Shown one piece after another: positions 25,929 to 33,893 of a stretch of DNA of 39,638 nucleotides. Position 1 is the first letter of the stretch. Each line of letters opens with the position of its first letter. Origin of the DNA: an uncultured Alteromonadaceae bacterium (GTDB taxonomy: Bacteria > Pseudomonadota > Gammaproteobacteria > Enterobacterales > Alteromonadaceae); contig CANNDC010000029.1 in assembly GCA_947503265.1 (NCBI GenBank), positions 1 through 39,638 on the forward strand. Direction: 5' to 3'. The notes beneath the pieces are model-generated. The model ran no database searches. It saw only the letters and a list, made by a program, of their open reading frames with translations, and was not told the DNA's origin. The position numbers and the translations under genes were made by a program.

Positions 25929-25960
25929 AAAAAAGGCGAACCATCCAGGTTCGCCTTTTT
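25929..25960 (-). terminator. Intrinsic terminator between rplT and pheS
   Basis: GGCGAACC and GGTTCGCC form a perfect 8-pair stem around a 5-base loop, flanked by A-run and T-run, giving a strong intrinsic terminator that would work in either direction. On the minus strand it follows rplT and precedes pheS, separating the infC-rpmI-rplT transcript from pheST, or acting as a partial attenuator between them. Confidence 0.85.
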
Positions 25961-25990
25961 CCGAAAGAACTTAAACTTAATTGTTAAAAA

Positions 25991-26347
25991 TTAAGCCAAT
26001 GCGCCTTTTGCTGCTTCTACTAAAGCAGAAAACGCGTTTTTGTCATGCACCGCGATGTCGGCAAGGATCTTACGATCGATTTCGACAGACGCTTTCTTAA
26101 GACCGTTAATGAAACGGCTGTAAGATAGGCCGTTTTGACGAGCCGCAGCATTGATACGTGCAATCCACAACTGGCGGAATTGACGCTTACGCTGACGACG
26201 GTCACGGTATGCATATTGACCTGCTTTTGTTACTGCTTGTACAGCAACGCGATAAACTCGACTACGAGCTCCGTAATAACCTTTGGCTTGCTTCAGTACC
26301 TTTTTGTGTCGGGCACGTGCAACTACACCACGTTTTACTCTTGCCAT
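25991..26347 (-). CDS. rplT: 50S ribosomal protein L20
   Basis: A 118-residue very basic protein with the L20 sequence MARVKRGVVARARHKKVLKQ and the globular C-terminal half (LWIARINAAARQNGLSYSRF). It is required for early 50S assembly and, in E. coli, represses its own operon by binding the rpmI leader. It lies 18 bases after rpmI. The length matches E. coli L20 (118). Confidence 0.98.
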   Translation of the reverse strand: MARVKRGVVARARHKKVLKQAKGYYGARSRVYRVAVQAVTKAGQYAYRDRRQRKRQFRQLWIARINAAARQNGLSYSRFINGLKKASVEIDRKILADIAVHDKNAFSALVEAAKGALA

Positions 26348-26365
26348 TTTTCAGTCTCCTCTGTC

Positions 26366-26563
26366 TTAAACGTAAGGTAACATGCGTTGAATCAACGCAG
26401 TGTCAGCCACATGAGCTAGTTTTTTGCCACGCAAGTGACGTTTACGCTTAGAACTCTTCTTGGTCAAAATGTGACGCAAGTGAGACTGTTTGCTCTTGAA
26501 ACGACCTGAAGCGGTTTTTCTAAAACGCTTGGCAGCTCCACGGTTTGTTTTCATTTTAGGCAT
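26366..26563 (-). CDS. rpmI: 50S ribosomal protein L35
   Basis: A 65-residue basic protein beginning MPKMKTNRGAAKRFRKT, the standard L35 sequence, and of the usual length. It sits between infC and rplT, as in nearly all gammaproteobacteria. The 139-base gap before it (26564-26702) is where the L20-binding autoregulatory structure would be expected; I could not confirm a fold by eye. Confidence 0.98.
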   Translation of the reverse strand: MPKMKTNRGAAKRFRKTASGRFKSKQSHLRHILTKKSSKRKRHLRGKKLAHVADTALIQRMLPYV

Positions 26564-26702
26564 TGCTAAAACTCCGCATTGTTAAGACCACATAAAAGGA
26601 CATGCATTGCATGACTACTTTCGGGCCATAGTTTCAACTTAGCAGCATGGTGAACTTGGGTGCAGATCCGGTTTTACGGTCCCAGTTACTTGAAAACCAG
26701 TA

Positions 26703-27242
26703 CTACTTCTTATTTGGGGCGAGCACCATGATCATCTGTCGACCTTCCACTCTATGAGGGAAAGATTCGCAGTTAGCAATGTCTTCCAGATCCGCGCGAA
26801 CGCGTTTCAGTTGTTCAATGCCTATCTCTTGATGCGCCATTTCACGTCCACGGAAGCGGATCGTTACTTTGGCCTTGTCACCACCTTCTAGAAAGCGACG
26901 CAGGTTGCGCAGTTTTACCTGGTAGTCGCCTTCATCAGTGCCAGGGCGAAATTTAATCTCCTTGACCTGAATTTGCTTTTGCTTTTTCTTTTGCTCTTTC
27001 TGAGCCTTACTTTTCTCGAAAAGGAACTTTCCGTAATCCATTACTTTACATACAGGCGGCTCAGCATTTGGACTAATTTCGACCAAATCCAAACTAGCTT
27101 GGTCTGCCAAATCTTGTGCTTCATTGAGGGAAACTATCCCCAGCTGTTCGCCTTCTTTACCGATTAGTCGAACTTCACTAGCCGTTATTTCTTCATTGAT
27201 GTTGGCTTTATCGCCCTGAGCCTTATTATTAGCGCCTTTAAT
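26703..27242 (-). CDS. infC: Translation initiation factor IF-3 (ATT start)
   Basis: A 179-residue protein that keeps 30S subunits apart from 50S and proofreads start-codon choice. Taken from the first ATG it would be only 135 residues and would miss most of the N-terminal domain. The frame continues upstream through SEVRLIGKEGEQLGIVSL, which is conserved IF3 sequence, back to an ATT at 27242-27240 reading (Met)KGANNK. GGAGG sits eight bases before that ATT. infC of E. coli also starts at AUU, which lets IF3 repress its own translation, so this start is nearly certain. It begins 18 bases after the thrS stop. Confidence 0.95.
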   Translation of the reverse strand: MKGANNKAQGDKANINEEITASEVRLIGKEGEQLGIVSLNEAQDLADQASLDLVEISPNAEPPVCKVMDYGKFLFEKSKAQKEQKKKQKQIQVKEIKFRPGTDEGDYQVKLRNLRRFLEGGDKAKVTIRFRGREMAHQEIGIEQLKRVRADLEDIANCESFPHRVEGRQMIMVLAPNKK

Positions 27243-27260
27243 ATGTTATTCCTCCACGGA

Positions 27261-29177
27261 TTAATCTAATTGCTTGGATGATATCTGTTGATTAGCCATT
27301 GCTATAAAGGCATCAATCGAGAATTTACCTAGGTCATCACCCTTGCGTGAACGCACTGCTACTTCGTTTGCTTCCATTTCTTTGTCACCAACGACAAGTA
27401 AAAAAGGAACACGCTTTAGTGTGTGCTCGCGGATTTTAAAGCCTATCTTCTCATTTCTCAAGTCAGACTTTGCTCTAATTCCATTTTCTTGTAATTTTTT
27501 CGCTACATTTGAGGCATATTCGCCTTGTTTATCGGTAATATTCAAAATTACTGCTTGCAGCGGAGCTAACCATAGAGGAAATGAACCAGCATACTCTTCG
27601 GTCAAAATACCAATAAATCGTTCTAACGAACCTAAAGTTGCTCTATGGATCATGGCAGGTACTTTTCGCTCACCGTCTTCGGCCACATAGCTTGCACCTA
27701 ACCGTTCCGGCATAGAAAAATCTAGCTGTACTGTTCCACATTGCCAAGCACGATCAAGACAATCATGCAGTGTGAACTCAATCTTAGGACCATAAAACGC
27801 GCCTTCGCCCGGCAAATAATCAAATTCAATACCGTTGGCTTTTAGCGCATCTGCCAAATTTTGTTCAGCTTTATCCCAAGTTTCATCGCTTCCCACTCTT
27901 TTTTCTGGGCGTGTAGACAGTTTGACTACAATATTTTCAAAACCAAAGACTTTGTAAACGTCGTACACCATGCGAATACAACTAGACACTTCCGATTGAA
28001 TTTGTTCTTCAGTACAGAAAATATGGGCGTCGTCTTGGGTGAATCCACGTACCCGCATGAGCCCATGCAAAGCGCCAGAGGGTTCGTTTCTGTGACAACA
28101 TCCAAATTCTGCCAGTCTCAATGGTAAATCCCGATAGGACTTCAACCCTTGATTAAAAATTTGTACATGACCCGGACAATTCATTGGTTTAACGGCATAT
28201 TCACGTTTTTCAGACACAGTGGTGAACATGTGTTCTGAGTACTTTTCCCAATGACCCGACTTTTCCCACAACGAGCGGTCCATCATTAAAGGTGCTTTGA
28301 CTTCGCCAAAACCAAACTCATGTTGTTTAACACGAATAAACTTTTCAAGTTCAGTGTAGATACTCCAACCATCTGGGTGCCAAAACACCATACCAGGCGC
28401 TTCTTCTTGCCAATGAAACAAATCCAAATTTTTACCGATTTTACGGTGATCGCGCTTCTCAGCTTCTTCCAAACGATTTAAATACGCTTTAAGCTGCTTT
28501 TTATCTGCCCAAGCTGTGCCGTAAATACGCTGCAACATTTTATTGTCACTATCACCACGCCAATATGCACCCGCGACTTTCATTAATTTAAAATGATGAC
28601 AAAAACGCATATTTGGCACATGCGGCCCGCGACACATATCGACATATTCTTCGTGATGGTACAAACCTGGTCTATCGTCTTTACTGATATTTTCGTCTAA
28701 AATTTCAACTTTATACGGTTCAGTTCTTTCAGAAAATGCATCTCGAGCTTGTTGCCAGCTAACTACCTTTTTAACCACGTCATAATTGGTCTTTGCCAAT
28801 TCCAGCATGCGTTTTTCGATTTTTACCAAATCTTCAGCGCTTAGAGAATGCTCCATATCCACATCGTAATAGAAGCCGTTATCTATGGTCGGCCCGATGG
28901 CCATTTTGGCATCTGGGTATAGCTGTTTAATTGCATGACCGATCAAGTGAGCACAAGAGTGGCGAATTATCTCTAAACCATCTTCATCGCGTGAAGTAAT
29001 GATTTGCAGTGACGCATCCTCGGTAATCATATCTACCGCATCAACACGGTTGCCATTTACTTTTCCAGCAATAGTCGCTTTTGCGAGGCCGGGTCCGATG
29101 TCATTGGCAACATCTAGTACTGAAACAGGTTGATCGAATTGACGTTGACTGCCGTCAGGGAGAGTAATAGTTAGCAT
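27261..29177 (-). CDS. thrS: Threonyl-tRNA synthetase
   Basis: A 638-residue class II synthetase. It has the TGS domain (1-60, MLTITLPDGSQRQF), the editing domain with HSCAHLIGHA (about 72-81), the catalytic core with the zinc ligands Cys in MNCPGH, His in DDAHIFC and His in MIHRATLG, motif 2 RNEPSGALHGLMRVRGFTQ, and a C-terminal anticodon-binding domain. I start at ATG 29177, preceded by AAGGA, because the family begins exactly here; a GTG 42 bases upstream would add 14 unconserved residues. It is the first gene of the translation block. Confidence 0.97.
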   Translation of the reverse strand: MLTITLPDGSQRQFDQPVSVLDVANDIGPGLAKATIAGKVNGNRVDAVDMITEDASLQIITSRDEDGLEIIRHSCAHLIGHAIKQLYPDAKMAIGPTIDNGFYYDVDMEHSLSAEDLVKIEKRMLELAKTNYDVVKKVVSWQQARDAFSERTEPYKVEILDENISKDDRPGLYHHEEYVDMCRGPHVPNMRFCHHFKLMKVAGAYWRGDSDNKMLQRIYGTAWADKKQLKAYLNRLEEAEKRDHRKIGKNLDLFHWQEEAPGMVFWHPDGWSIYTELEKFIRVKQHEFGFGEVKAPLMMDRSLWEKSGHWEKYSEHMFTTVSEKREYAVKPMNCPGHVQIFNQGLKSYRDLPLRLAEFGCCHRNEPSGALHGLMRVRGFTQDDAHIFCTEEQIQSEVSSCIRMVYDVYKVFGFENIVVKLSTRPEKRVGSDETWDKAEQNLADALKANGIEFDYLPGEGAFYGPKIEFTLHDCLDRAWQCGTVQLDFSMPERLGASYVAEDGERKVPAMIHRATLGSLERFIGILTEEYAGSFPLWLAPLQAVILNITDKQGEYASNVAKKLQENGIRAKSDLRNEKIGFKIREHTLKRVPFLLVVGDKEMEANEVAVRSRKGDDLGKFSIDAFIAMANQQISSKQLD

Positions 29178-29225
29178 TTCATAATTCCTTACACAGTGGT
29201 GACACCTACCAAGCGCCACATGTGA

Positions 29226-29231
29226 ATTATA
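29226..29231 (-). promoter_or_regulatory. Candidate -10 element for thrS
   Basis: On the minus strand a perfect TATAAT lies about 50 bases before the thrS start. No good -35 hexamer stands 16-18 bases further up, so the promoter is either weak or needs an activator. It would give a leader of roughly 40 bases. Confidence 0.4.
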
Positions 29232-29274
29232 ATGACATTTCCCGGTCTACTTGATTGCTTGCCTGATAAAGGCA

Positions 29275-29299
29275 ATAAAAAACACCCAAATTAGGGTGT
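29275..29299 (-). terminator. Intrinsic-terminator-like hairpin upstream of thrS
   Basis: On the minus strand ACACCC pairs with GGGTGT around a six-base loop, followed by TTTTTT. No minus-strand gene ends here, as the next gene rightward is on the plus strand. It therefore ends a short transcript that starts between about 29385 and 29300, or works as an attenuator in a longer thrS leader. Confidence 0.6.
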
Positions 29300-29384
29300 C
29301 CTATGCAACTTAAGTAACTCTGGAAGCGTATAAGTTCAAGATGTAATAATTTTTTAGCCCTGCTACTGTCAGGACAGAGATGTA

Positions 29385-30053
29385 ATGATACAGAAAAATC
29401 CAATGCAGATACAATCTTTAGTGATGGTTTTAACCCTAGCGTTAACTTCCCTGATATTTTCTCGTTTTTCAGCAGCAACTGAAAATTGGGAAGTTCAAAA
29501 AGATGACGATGGGATAAAAGTCTACTCAAGGAAAACAAATAGCGGCTACAAAGAAATAAAAGCGACAACAATAGTTGAAGCATTACCAATCGACATGTTG
29601 ACCTTGTTGGACAATGTCGCTATCGCATCGCAGTGGATAGACAGCGCTGAAAAAGTCGAGTTGATCAATTCGCCTTCTGAGAATGAACGCATTGTTCATA
29701 GCTATTTTCAGGCCCCTTGGCCTGTTAAAAACCGCGACATGGTAACCCACTCAAAAACCATTTTTAAACAAGCAGGAGATGTCGAAATAATTGTCACTGA
29801 CTATTCCCATGTTATTCCTGCAAGCAATCAATACATCAGGATGGAAAACGTGCGCGGCGTTTGGTCACTTAAGATTCTGGCACATGGTAAAATGAGAGTA
29901 ACCTATGAGGGATACGGCGAACCTGCGGGAGGCTTGCCGGTCTGGTTGGCTAATAGACTCGTAAAGTCATCTACTTTCAATACCTTTAAGCAACTGCGAA
30001 ACCAGCTTGAGAATAAAACGTTGAAGACACAGAATGCATTGCAAGCAAATTAG
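29385..30053 (+). CDS. START-domain lipid-binding-like secreted protein
   Basis: A 222-residue protein with an N-terminal signal peptide (about 1-31, ending FSRFSAA) and then a START/polyketide-cyclase fold: WEVQKDDDGIKVYSRK at the start, the central NRDMVTHSK strand and the C-terminal helix. START domains bind lipids or other hydrophobic molecules in a deep cavity; in Proteobacteria the periplasmic role is unknown. It is a single gene between thrS (divergent) and the PEP-CTERM gene. Met7 is an alternative start. Confidence 0.8.
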   Translation: MIQKNPMQIQSLVMVLTLALTSLIFSRFSAATENWEVQKDDDGIKVYSRKTNSGYKEIKATTIVEALPIDMLTLLDNVAIASQWIDSAEKVELINSPSENERIVHSYFQAPWPVKNRDMVTHSKTIFKQAGDVEIIVTDYSHVIPASNQYIRMENVRGVWSLKILAHGKMRVTYEGYGEPAGGLPVWLANRLVKSSTFNTFKQLRNQLENKTLKTQNALQAN

Positions 30054-30186
30054 TAGCCCATGTTAAATTTCGTCGGAAAATTTTACAACTCCATAACATC
30101 AACAAATAAAAAATTCCTAACCAATTGAAAATAAAGAATTATTATTTTCGGTACATTTCGTGCTTACATTATACTTTAGTAGTATA

Positions 30187-30203
30187 AGTCACCTGAAGTG
30201 ACT
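30187..30203 (+). promoter_or_regulatory. Hairpin in the 5' region of the PEP-CTERM gene
   Basis: AGTCAC (30187-30192) and GTGACT (30198-30203) form a perfect six-pair stem with a five-base loop about 40 bases before the start codon at 30244. It may be a 5'-UTR structure or an operator. The AT-rich TTATAC at about 30168-30173 may serve as the -10 element. Confidence 0.3.
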
Positions 30204-30243
30204 CTGAACTTTAACTATGTTTATGCAATTTAAAGGAACCAAT

Positions 30244-31026
30244 ATGAAAAAATTTACAACTGCAGCATTGCTAGTAGGAAGTATGATGTCAGCATCTGCA
30301 TCTGCAGCATTGATGTTTGATCAAGATGTGACCAATAACGTTATAATGGGTACTGGTATAACAAACGGCGCTTTTACTACTGATCGGGCCAATGGCGTTG
30401 AAGTCGGTCTTCGAGCCAAATTGCGTCACAATGCAGCAGGCGCAGCGGAAAACACCTTTAATAGCAATGGTGACGGCACTTATAGTTTTGCTGCTGGTGT
30501 GGCACCAACACAAGCTGCCCCTACCGGAGTATGGAGCTTTGAATGGTCAATCAATTCAAGCTACGATGGAACTGGTGGGGCATTAAACAGTTTGACATAT
30601 ATGCTTTCTTTAGACACCGATCCAAGTGCGGCTGTCAGTTTCCTAACCTTTGATCCAATAAATGATATCAACCCAGGTTCTGGTGTTGTAGCGTGGGATC
30701 ACTCAATTGGTGACAATACTACTGCCGAAAGTGCTGGTGCAGAAACAACAAGTGTTGACACTATCGGCTACGGCGCAGCGATTAGCGCAAACAACCTCGC
30801 GCAAAACTCATGGAAACCACATTGGTTTATACCGGGTTTTGATCCAACTTTAGATGGAACTTATGACTTCGCATTGACCGCGAAAAATTTAAATGGCGCA
30901 ACGGTAGCGAGCACTTCAATTCAAGTTATCGTTGGTGCAGGTGCAACTATCCCTGAACCTGGCACGATTGCAATATTAATGACAGGTCTACTTGGCCTTG
31001 CGGCTCGAAAGAAGTTTGCTAAATAA
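30244..31026 (+). CDS. PEP-CTERM sorting-domain protein
   Basis: A 260-residue exported protein: signal peptide MKKFTTAALLVGSMMSASASA (1-20 or so), then a polar, Asn/Thr/Gly-rich beta domain, then the C-terminal tag IPEPGTIAILMTGLLGLAA followed by RKKFAK. PEP, a hydrophobic helix and a basic end make the PEP-CTERM signal, which exosortase recognises and cleaves to deliver proteins to the exopolysaccharide matrix or surface (family knowledge). The ATG at 30244 has AAGGA at the right distance; an upstream ATG at 30217 is discarded. No exosortase gene is in the window. Confidence 0.85.
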   Translation: MKKFTTAALLVGSMMSASASAALMFDQDVTNNVIMGTGITNGAFTTDRANGVEVGLRAKLRHNAAGAAENTFNSNGDGTYSFAAGVAPTQAAPTGVWSFEWSINSSYDGTGGALNSLTYMLSLDTDPSAAVSFLTFDPINDINPGSGVVAWDHSIGDNTTAESAGAETTSVDTIGYGAAISANNLAQNSWKPHWFIPGFDPTLDGTYDFALTAKNLNGATVASTSIQVIVGAGATIPEPGTIAILMTGLLGLAARKKFAK

Positions 31027-31050
31027 AGTTTGTGTTATCTGTGTAATTTG

Positions 31051-31076
31051 AAAAGCGCCGAAAGGCGCTTTTTTTT
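31051..31076 (+). terminator. Intrinsic terminator after the PEP-CTERM gene
   Basis: AGCGCC-GAAA-GGCGCT is a six-pair GC-rich stem with a GNRA tetraloop, followed by eight T residues. It lies 25 bases after the stop of the PEP-CTERM gene. Confidence 0.9.
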
Positions 31077-31199
31077 ACCCAAAAACATTCATTGAATAAA
31101 CAATGTCTTGCGTATTTTTACCTTTTTGGATTAGGTAAATTCACTAAACTCGACCCATACTTTACGTGAACATTCACTGATTAAGGTCGAGGAGGCATT

Positions 31200-31415
31200 A
31201 TGGAATCTATCATTCATGGAGTACAGCAAGCCAAGGTAAGTTGCCCGCACTGCGGACACAATATGTCAGTTGATATTGATGACAGCAATGGCGATCAGGA
31301 CTTTTTTGAAGAATGCAGCAATTGCTGTAATGAATTTCATATCAATTTGCATTTGGATGATCTACACAGCAAACTTGACGTAAATATTGTATCCGAGGAC
31401 GAACAATTCTACTGA
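31200..31415 (+). CDS. CPXCG-motif cysteine-rich protein
   Basis: A 71-residue small protein with two cysteine pairs, CPHC (15-18) followed by G, and CSNCC (about 43-47), which make a zinc-ribbon-like site, and an acidic middle and tail. It belongs to the CPXCG family of unknown function, common in marine gammaproteobacteria. A near-ideal Shine-Dalgarno, GAGGAGG, stands six bases before the ATG. The DUF3080 lipoprotein starts 2 bases after its stop, so the two genes are an operon. Confidence 0.85.
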   Translation: MESIIHGVQQAKVSCPHCGHNMSVDIDDSNGDQDFFEECSNCCNEFHINLHLDDLHSKLDVNIVSEDEQFY

Positions 31416-31417
31416 CT

Positions 31418-32425
31418 GTGTGGCAAAACCTAAAACGTTTTTTTACAATCGTACTCACAACAAGTTGCCTCTTTGGTTGTATTGGAGATCAAGCAAGCCG
31501 TGATCTTAAGGAATATCAGCAGCGCTTGGCTAACGTAGTCGAAGCTGATTTTGAAAGGTCTGAGCCAGTCACGACACTAACCTACCCTCCTATAAGCCAT
31601 TTAAAAATTCTAATACCAGAAACAACAGTAAATCTTCGCGACTTTTACGCTATACAAAATTGTGCAGTGAATACGCTTATTGCACAACGGAACACGGCAT
31701 TAGGCAAAACTCAACTTCCATCGACACGATACCATTATGAAGTGCAACTCTTACAGGGGTTGGAGCAATGTGCCTTAATAGCGGAAAGTGATAAAGTGAA
31801 AAAGCAATTAAATGACTGGATTGAGATAAAACGATCTTCCTTGCCACAAGTCTGGCTCAACCTTGTTCAAACGAGTCAGGAAGTTAAACAGGCTTTTAGC
31901 AGCAATCAAGGCTATTTAAATCAAGGAAACAGTGAAGAAATTGCTGAATTCAAACTGGCGTTAGAATACTTGGTTGATTTATCGAACCAAACCGACGTAG
32001 AGATAGAAAAACTAGAATCCAGTTTGAATACTCTGCGTCAAACCGAATTAGCTGCTAGGCTCTGGAAAACTCAACTTTTACTCAAACAAGAACTGTCTGC
32101 TACGACAGCCTTTTTGATAAATTATGATAGCGAAATTTCCTGTAGTAATGCCGCCAATAAGCAACAACTAGACTACTTAAAAAATGTGTTTCAGAGATAT
32201 TTTATTGAGCGGATACAGCCTCTAGCGGGAGTCGTAGACAAAAGTAATTATGCCTTAGCGCCTGTTTTCAATGAGTTATTGAATACAGCTGGTATCCATC
32301 CGGATTTCAAACACTATCTGCGATTGAGACTGTCAGAATTTGAGGAATATAAGTCAGCAATGCATGAGCATGTTATGTTCTGGCAAAGTTTGTTTAAACG
32401 CTGTTCACTGTCCCCGCAAGGCTAA
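31418..32425 (+). CDS. DUF3080-family lipoprotein
   Basis: A 335-residue predicted lipoprotein with a GTG start. The signal peptide ends in the lipobox LFGC (Cys21). The mature part is mostly helical with several coiled-coil stretches (for example about 170-230). Sequence features such as RDLKEYQQRLANVV and YPPISHLKI near the N-terminus recall the DUF3080 family found in Vibrio and Alteromonas, whose function is unknown. It is probably translated from the same mRNA as the CPXCG protein. The family assignment is from memory of its N-terminal pattern. Confidence 0.7.
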   Translation: MWQNLKRFFTIVLTTSCLFGCIGDQASRDLKEYQQRLANVVEADFERSEPVTTLTYPPISHLKILIPETTVNLRDFYAIQNCAVNTLIAQRNTALGKTQLPSTRYHYEVQLLQGLEQCALIAESDKVKKQLNDWIEIKRSSLPQVWLNLVQTSQEVKQAFSSNQGYLNQGNSEEIAEFKLALEYLVDLSNQTDVEIEKLESSLNTLRQTELAARLWKTQLLLKQELSATTAFLINYDSEISCSNAANKQQLDYLKNVFQRYFIERIQPLAGVVDKSNYALAPVFNELLNTAGIHPDFKHYLRLRLSEFEEYKSAMHEHVMFWQSLFKRCSLSPQG

Positions 32426-32537
32426 CCAGTAAATTCAACTAGATTTCTAACTAGCACCACAATCGAAAGTGCATTTTGTATAACTAATCCGGAATTGTGG
32501 AGATCAATTCATTCAAATACTGTATATTATTACAGTT

Positions 32538-32789
32538 ATGATGCAAACGAATATAATTCATAGTTCTAGGCGAACCTGTATTGTTTTTGATTCTGATGGA
32601 AAAGAAATTGGCAAAATCCAATTCCAACAAGATCGAAACTTTAAGGTATGGAAAATCAAGTACCTGAGCAGTAATTTGCCTATTCATAGTTATGACAGGC
32701 CAGAAGATGTAAAAGAGAAATTGTTGGATTTAGGATATGACTGGCGTTGGGGCCCGATTAAACATAGATTCAAAAGTGAAATCCGTTAG
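32538..32789 (+). CDS. Small unknown protein
   Basis: An 83-residue protein I do not recognise. It reads as a compact alpha/beta domain (TCIVFDSDGKEIGKIQFQQ, then helical PEDVKEKLLDLGYDW) with basic ends, and no signal peptide or membrane segment. Two tandem ATGs (32538, 32541) are possible starts; the ribosome binding site is weak. The sequence has coding character, but a single short frame can mislead. Confidence 0.5.
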   Translation: MMQTNIIHSSRRTCIVFDSDGKEIGKIQFQQDRNFKVWKIKYLSSNLPIHSYDRPEDVKEKLLDLGYDWRWGPIKHRFKSEIR

Positions 32790-32840
32790 TTTTCCGCTGT
32801 CAATCTGAGCTTAATCGGGGCCTCGACCATGATGCGCGTA

Positions 32841-33563
32841 TTAGAATCGCTTAGCGATGTAAGCCCCAATTCCCTGTTCAAAAATGCCGTCAGGTTTAAT
32901 GTTGTTCTTCTCCGCATCAAAATCTGAATAGCTCGCTGTCAAGCCAACGTCCATGGTTTTACTTAGTGAATAATTTACACCAATTGAACCACCTTGTGCG
33001 TAATCTTCATTAAAGTCTTTCAGTTCTCGATAAGTATAGTTAGCAAATACAGTGACATTTTCAATCACATTTTGTTGAACACCAACTGAAACTCGCATTT
33101 CTGAGCGATCTTTACTAAGGCTTTCAGTTTCTTCTTCAAACCAACGCACATATTGGGTTGAAAACGTAAAGGCAGTGTCGTCACTAATAACGTATTTGCC
33201 AGACAAATCTAGCCCAGCGCCGTAGGAATCATCCGCTCCTTCGATTTCAAATGCACCCACGTAAGATAGTCCGGTCGACAATTCGAAACCAGTTCCATTG
33301 TTTTCTCTGCCTATCAAACGGTATCTTGCGTGGCCGATACCAATGGTAAAATCATCGGTGACTCCATAAGAAAGACTTGGGATTAGCACTCCTTTGTTAT
33401 CACCGTCCGTTTCTTTTGCGTAACCTAATAATCCAGCGACAACGATATCGCCTTTAGCTAGCGTTGATGGTCTTTCAACTACATTTCTTGGATAGTTGTC
33501 GGAAGCCGCAAACGCGGATGTTGTAATACATAGCAAGGTGGCGGTGATTGTTCGTAAGTTCAT
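32841..33563 (-). CDS. Putative outer-membrane beta-barrel protein
   Basis: A 240-residue exported protein: signal peptide (1-19, ending SAFA), then alternating hydrophobic/polar strands separated by short turns, such as DFTIGIGHARYRLI and NVTVFANYTYREL, ending in KRF. A C-terminal Phe is the usual BAM recognition signal. About eight to ten strands fit this length, so a small barrel is likely. The ligand or role is not indicated, and there is no operon partner: the next genes are both separated by gaps. Confidence 0.7.
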   Translation of the reverse strand: MNLRTITATLLCITTSAFAASDNYPRNVVERPSTLAKGDIVVAGLLGYAKETDGDNKGVLIPSLSYGVTDDFTIGIGHARYRLIGRENNGTGFELSTGLSYVGAFEIEGADDSYGAGLDLSGKYVISDDTAFTFSTQYVRWFEEETESLSKDRSEMRVSVGVQQNVIENVTVFANYTYRELKDFNEDYAQGGSIGVNYSLSKTMDVGLTASYSDFDAEKNNIKPDGIFEQGIGAYIAKRF

Positions 33564-33893
33564 ATACTTATTTCCTTATTTAAGTTCATATTAAATTTGA
33601 TGATGGAAATGGTAACCACGAACCCTGTTGTGATCTGTGACTAAACTGTAGGATTTTGTAGGAAAGCTGTTGTAAATAGTGAGAAAGACTAGCGTGCCTT
33701 CTGATCGCGGCGCTGATTTGAAAGCCTAGCGGATCTAAGCTAAAAGTCAGCAACTCAAAGCAGGGGGCACTTAGGACGAACCCGAAAGGCAGTGTTTGTG
33801 GAAGCTATTGTAAGAAGACAGAGACCGCATTGACGGTCTCTGTGTAAAATTTTTACTTCCGTTTACACTGCGCAGAAATGAACGCAGTACGCC
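33564..33893. other. Gap with possible structured RNA and a terminator
   Basis: About 330 bases with no gene. It holds the promoter region of the barrel-protein gene (reading left), a 3' hairpin for the sugar dehydrogenase (listed separately), and between them, 33694-33770, three nested complementary pairs: GTGCC/GGCAC, GCTGA/TCAGC and TAGC/GCTA. The nested arrangement suggests a folded RNA, but I recognise no known family. Confidence 0.45.
33818..33843 (-). terminator. Terminator-like hairpin after the sugar dehydrogenase gene
   Basis: ACAGAGACCG and CGGTCTCTGT are perfect reverse complements around a six-base loop. On the minus strand, which carries the sugar dehydrogenase ending at 33894, the stem is followed by a pyrimidine-rich but not pure T tract. 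It is a probable terminator. Confidence 0.6.

Noticed and set aside
29178..29219. 14-residue N-terminal extension of ThrS from a GTG
   Set aside because: The family starts at the TGS domain; ATG 29177 has its own ribosome binding site.
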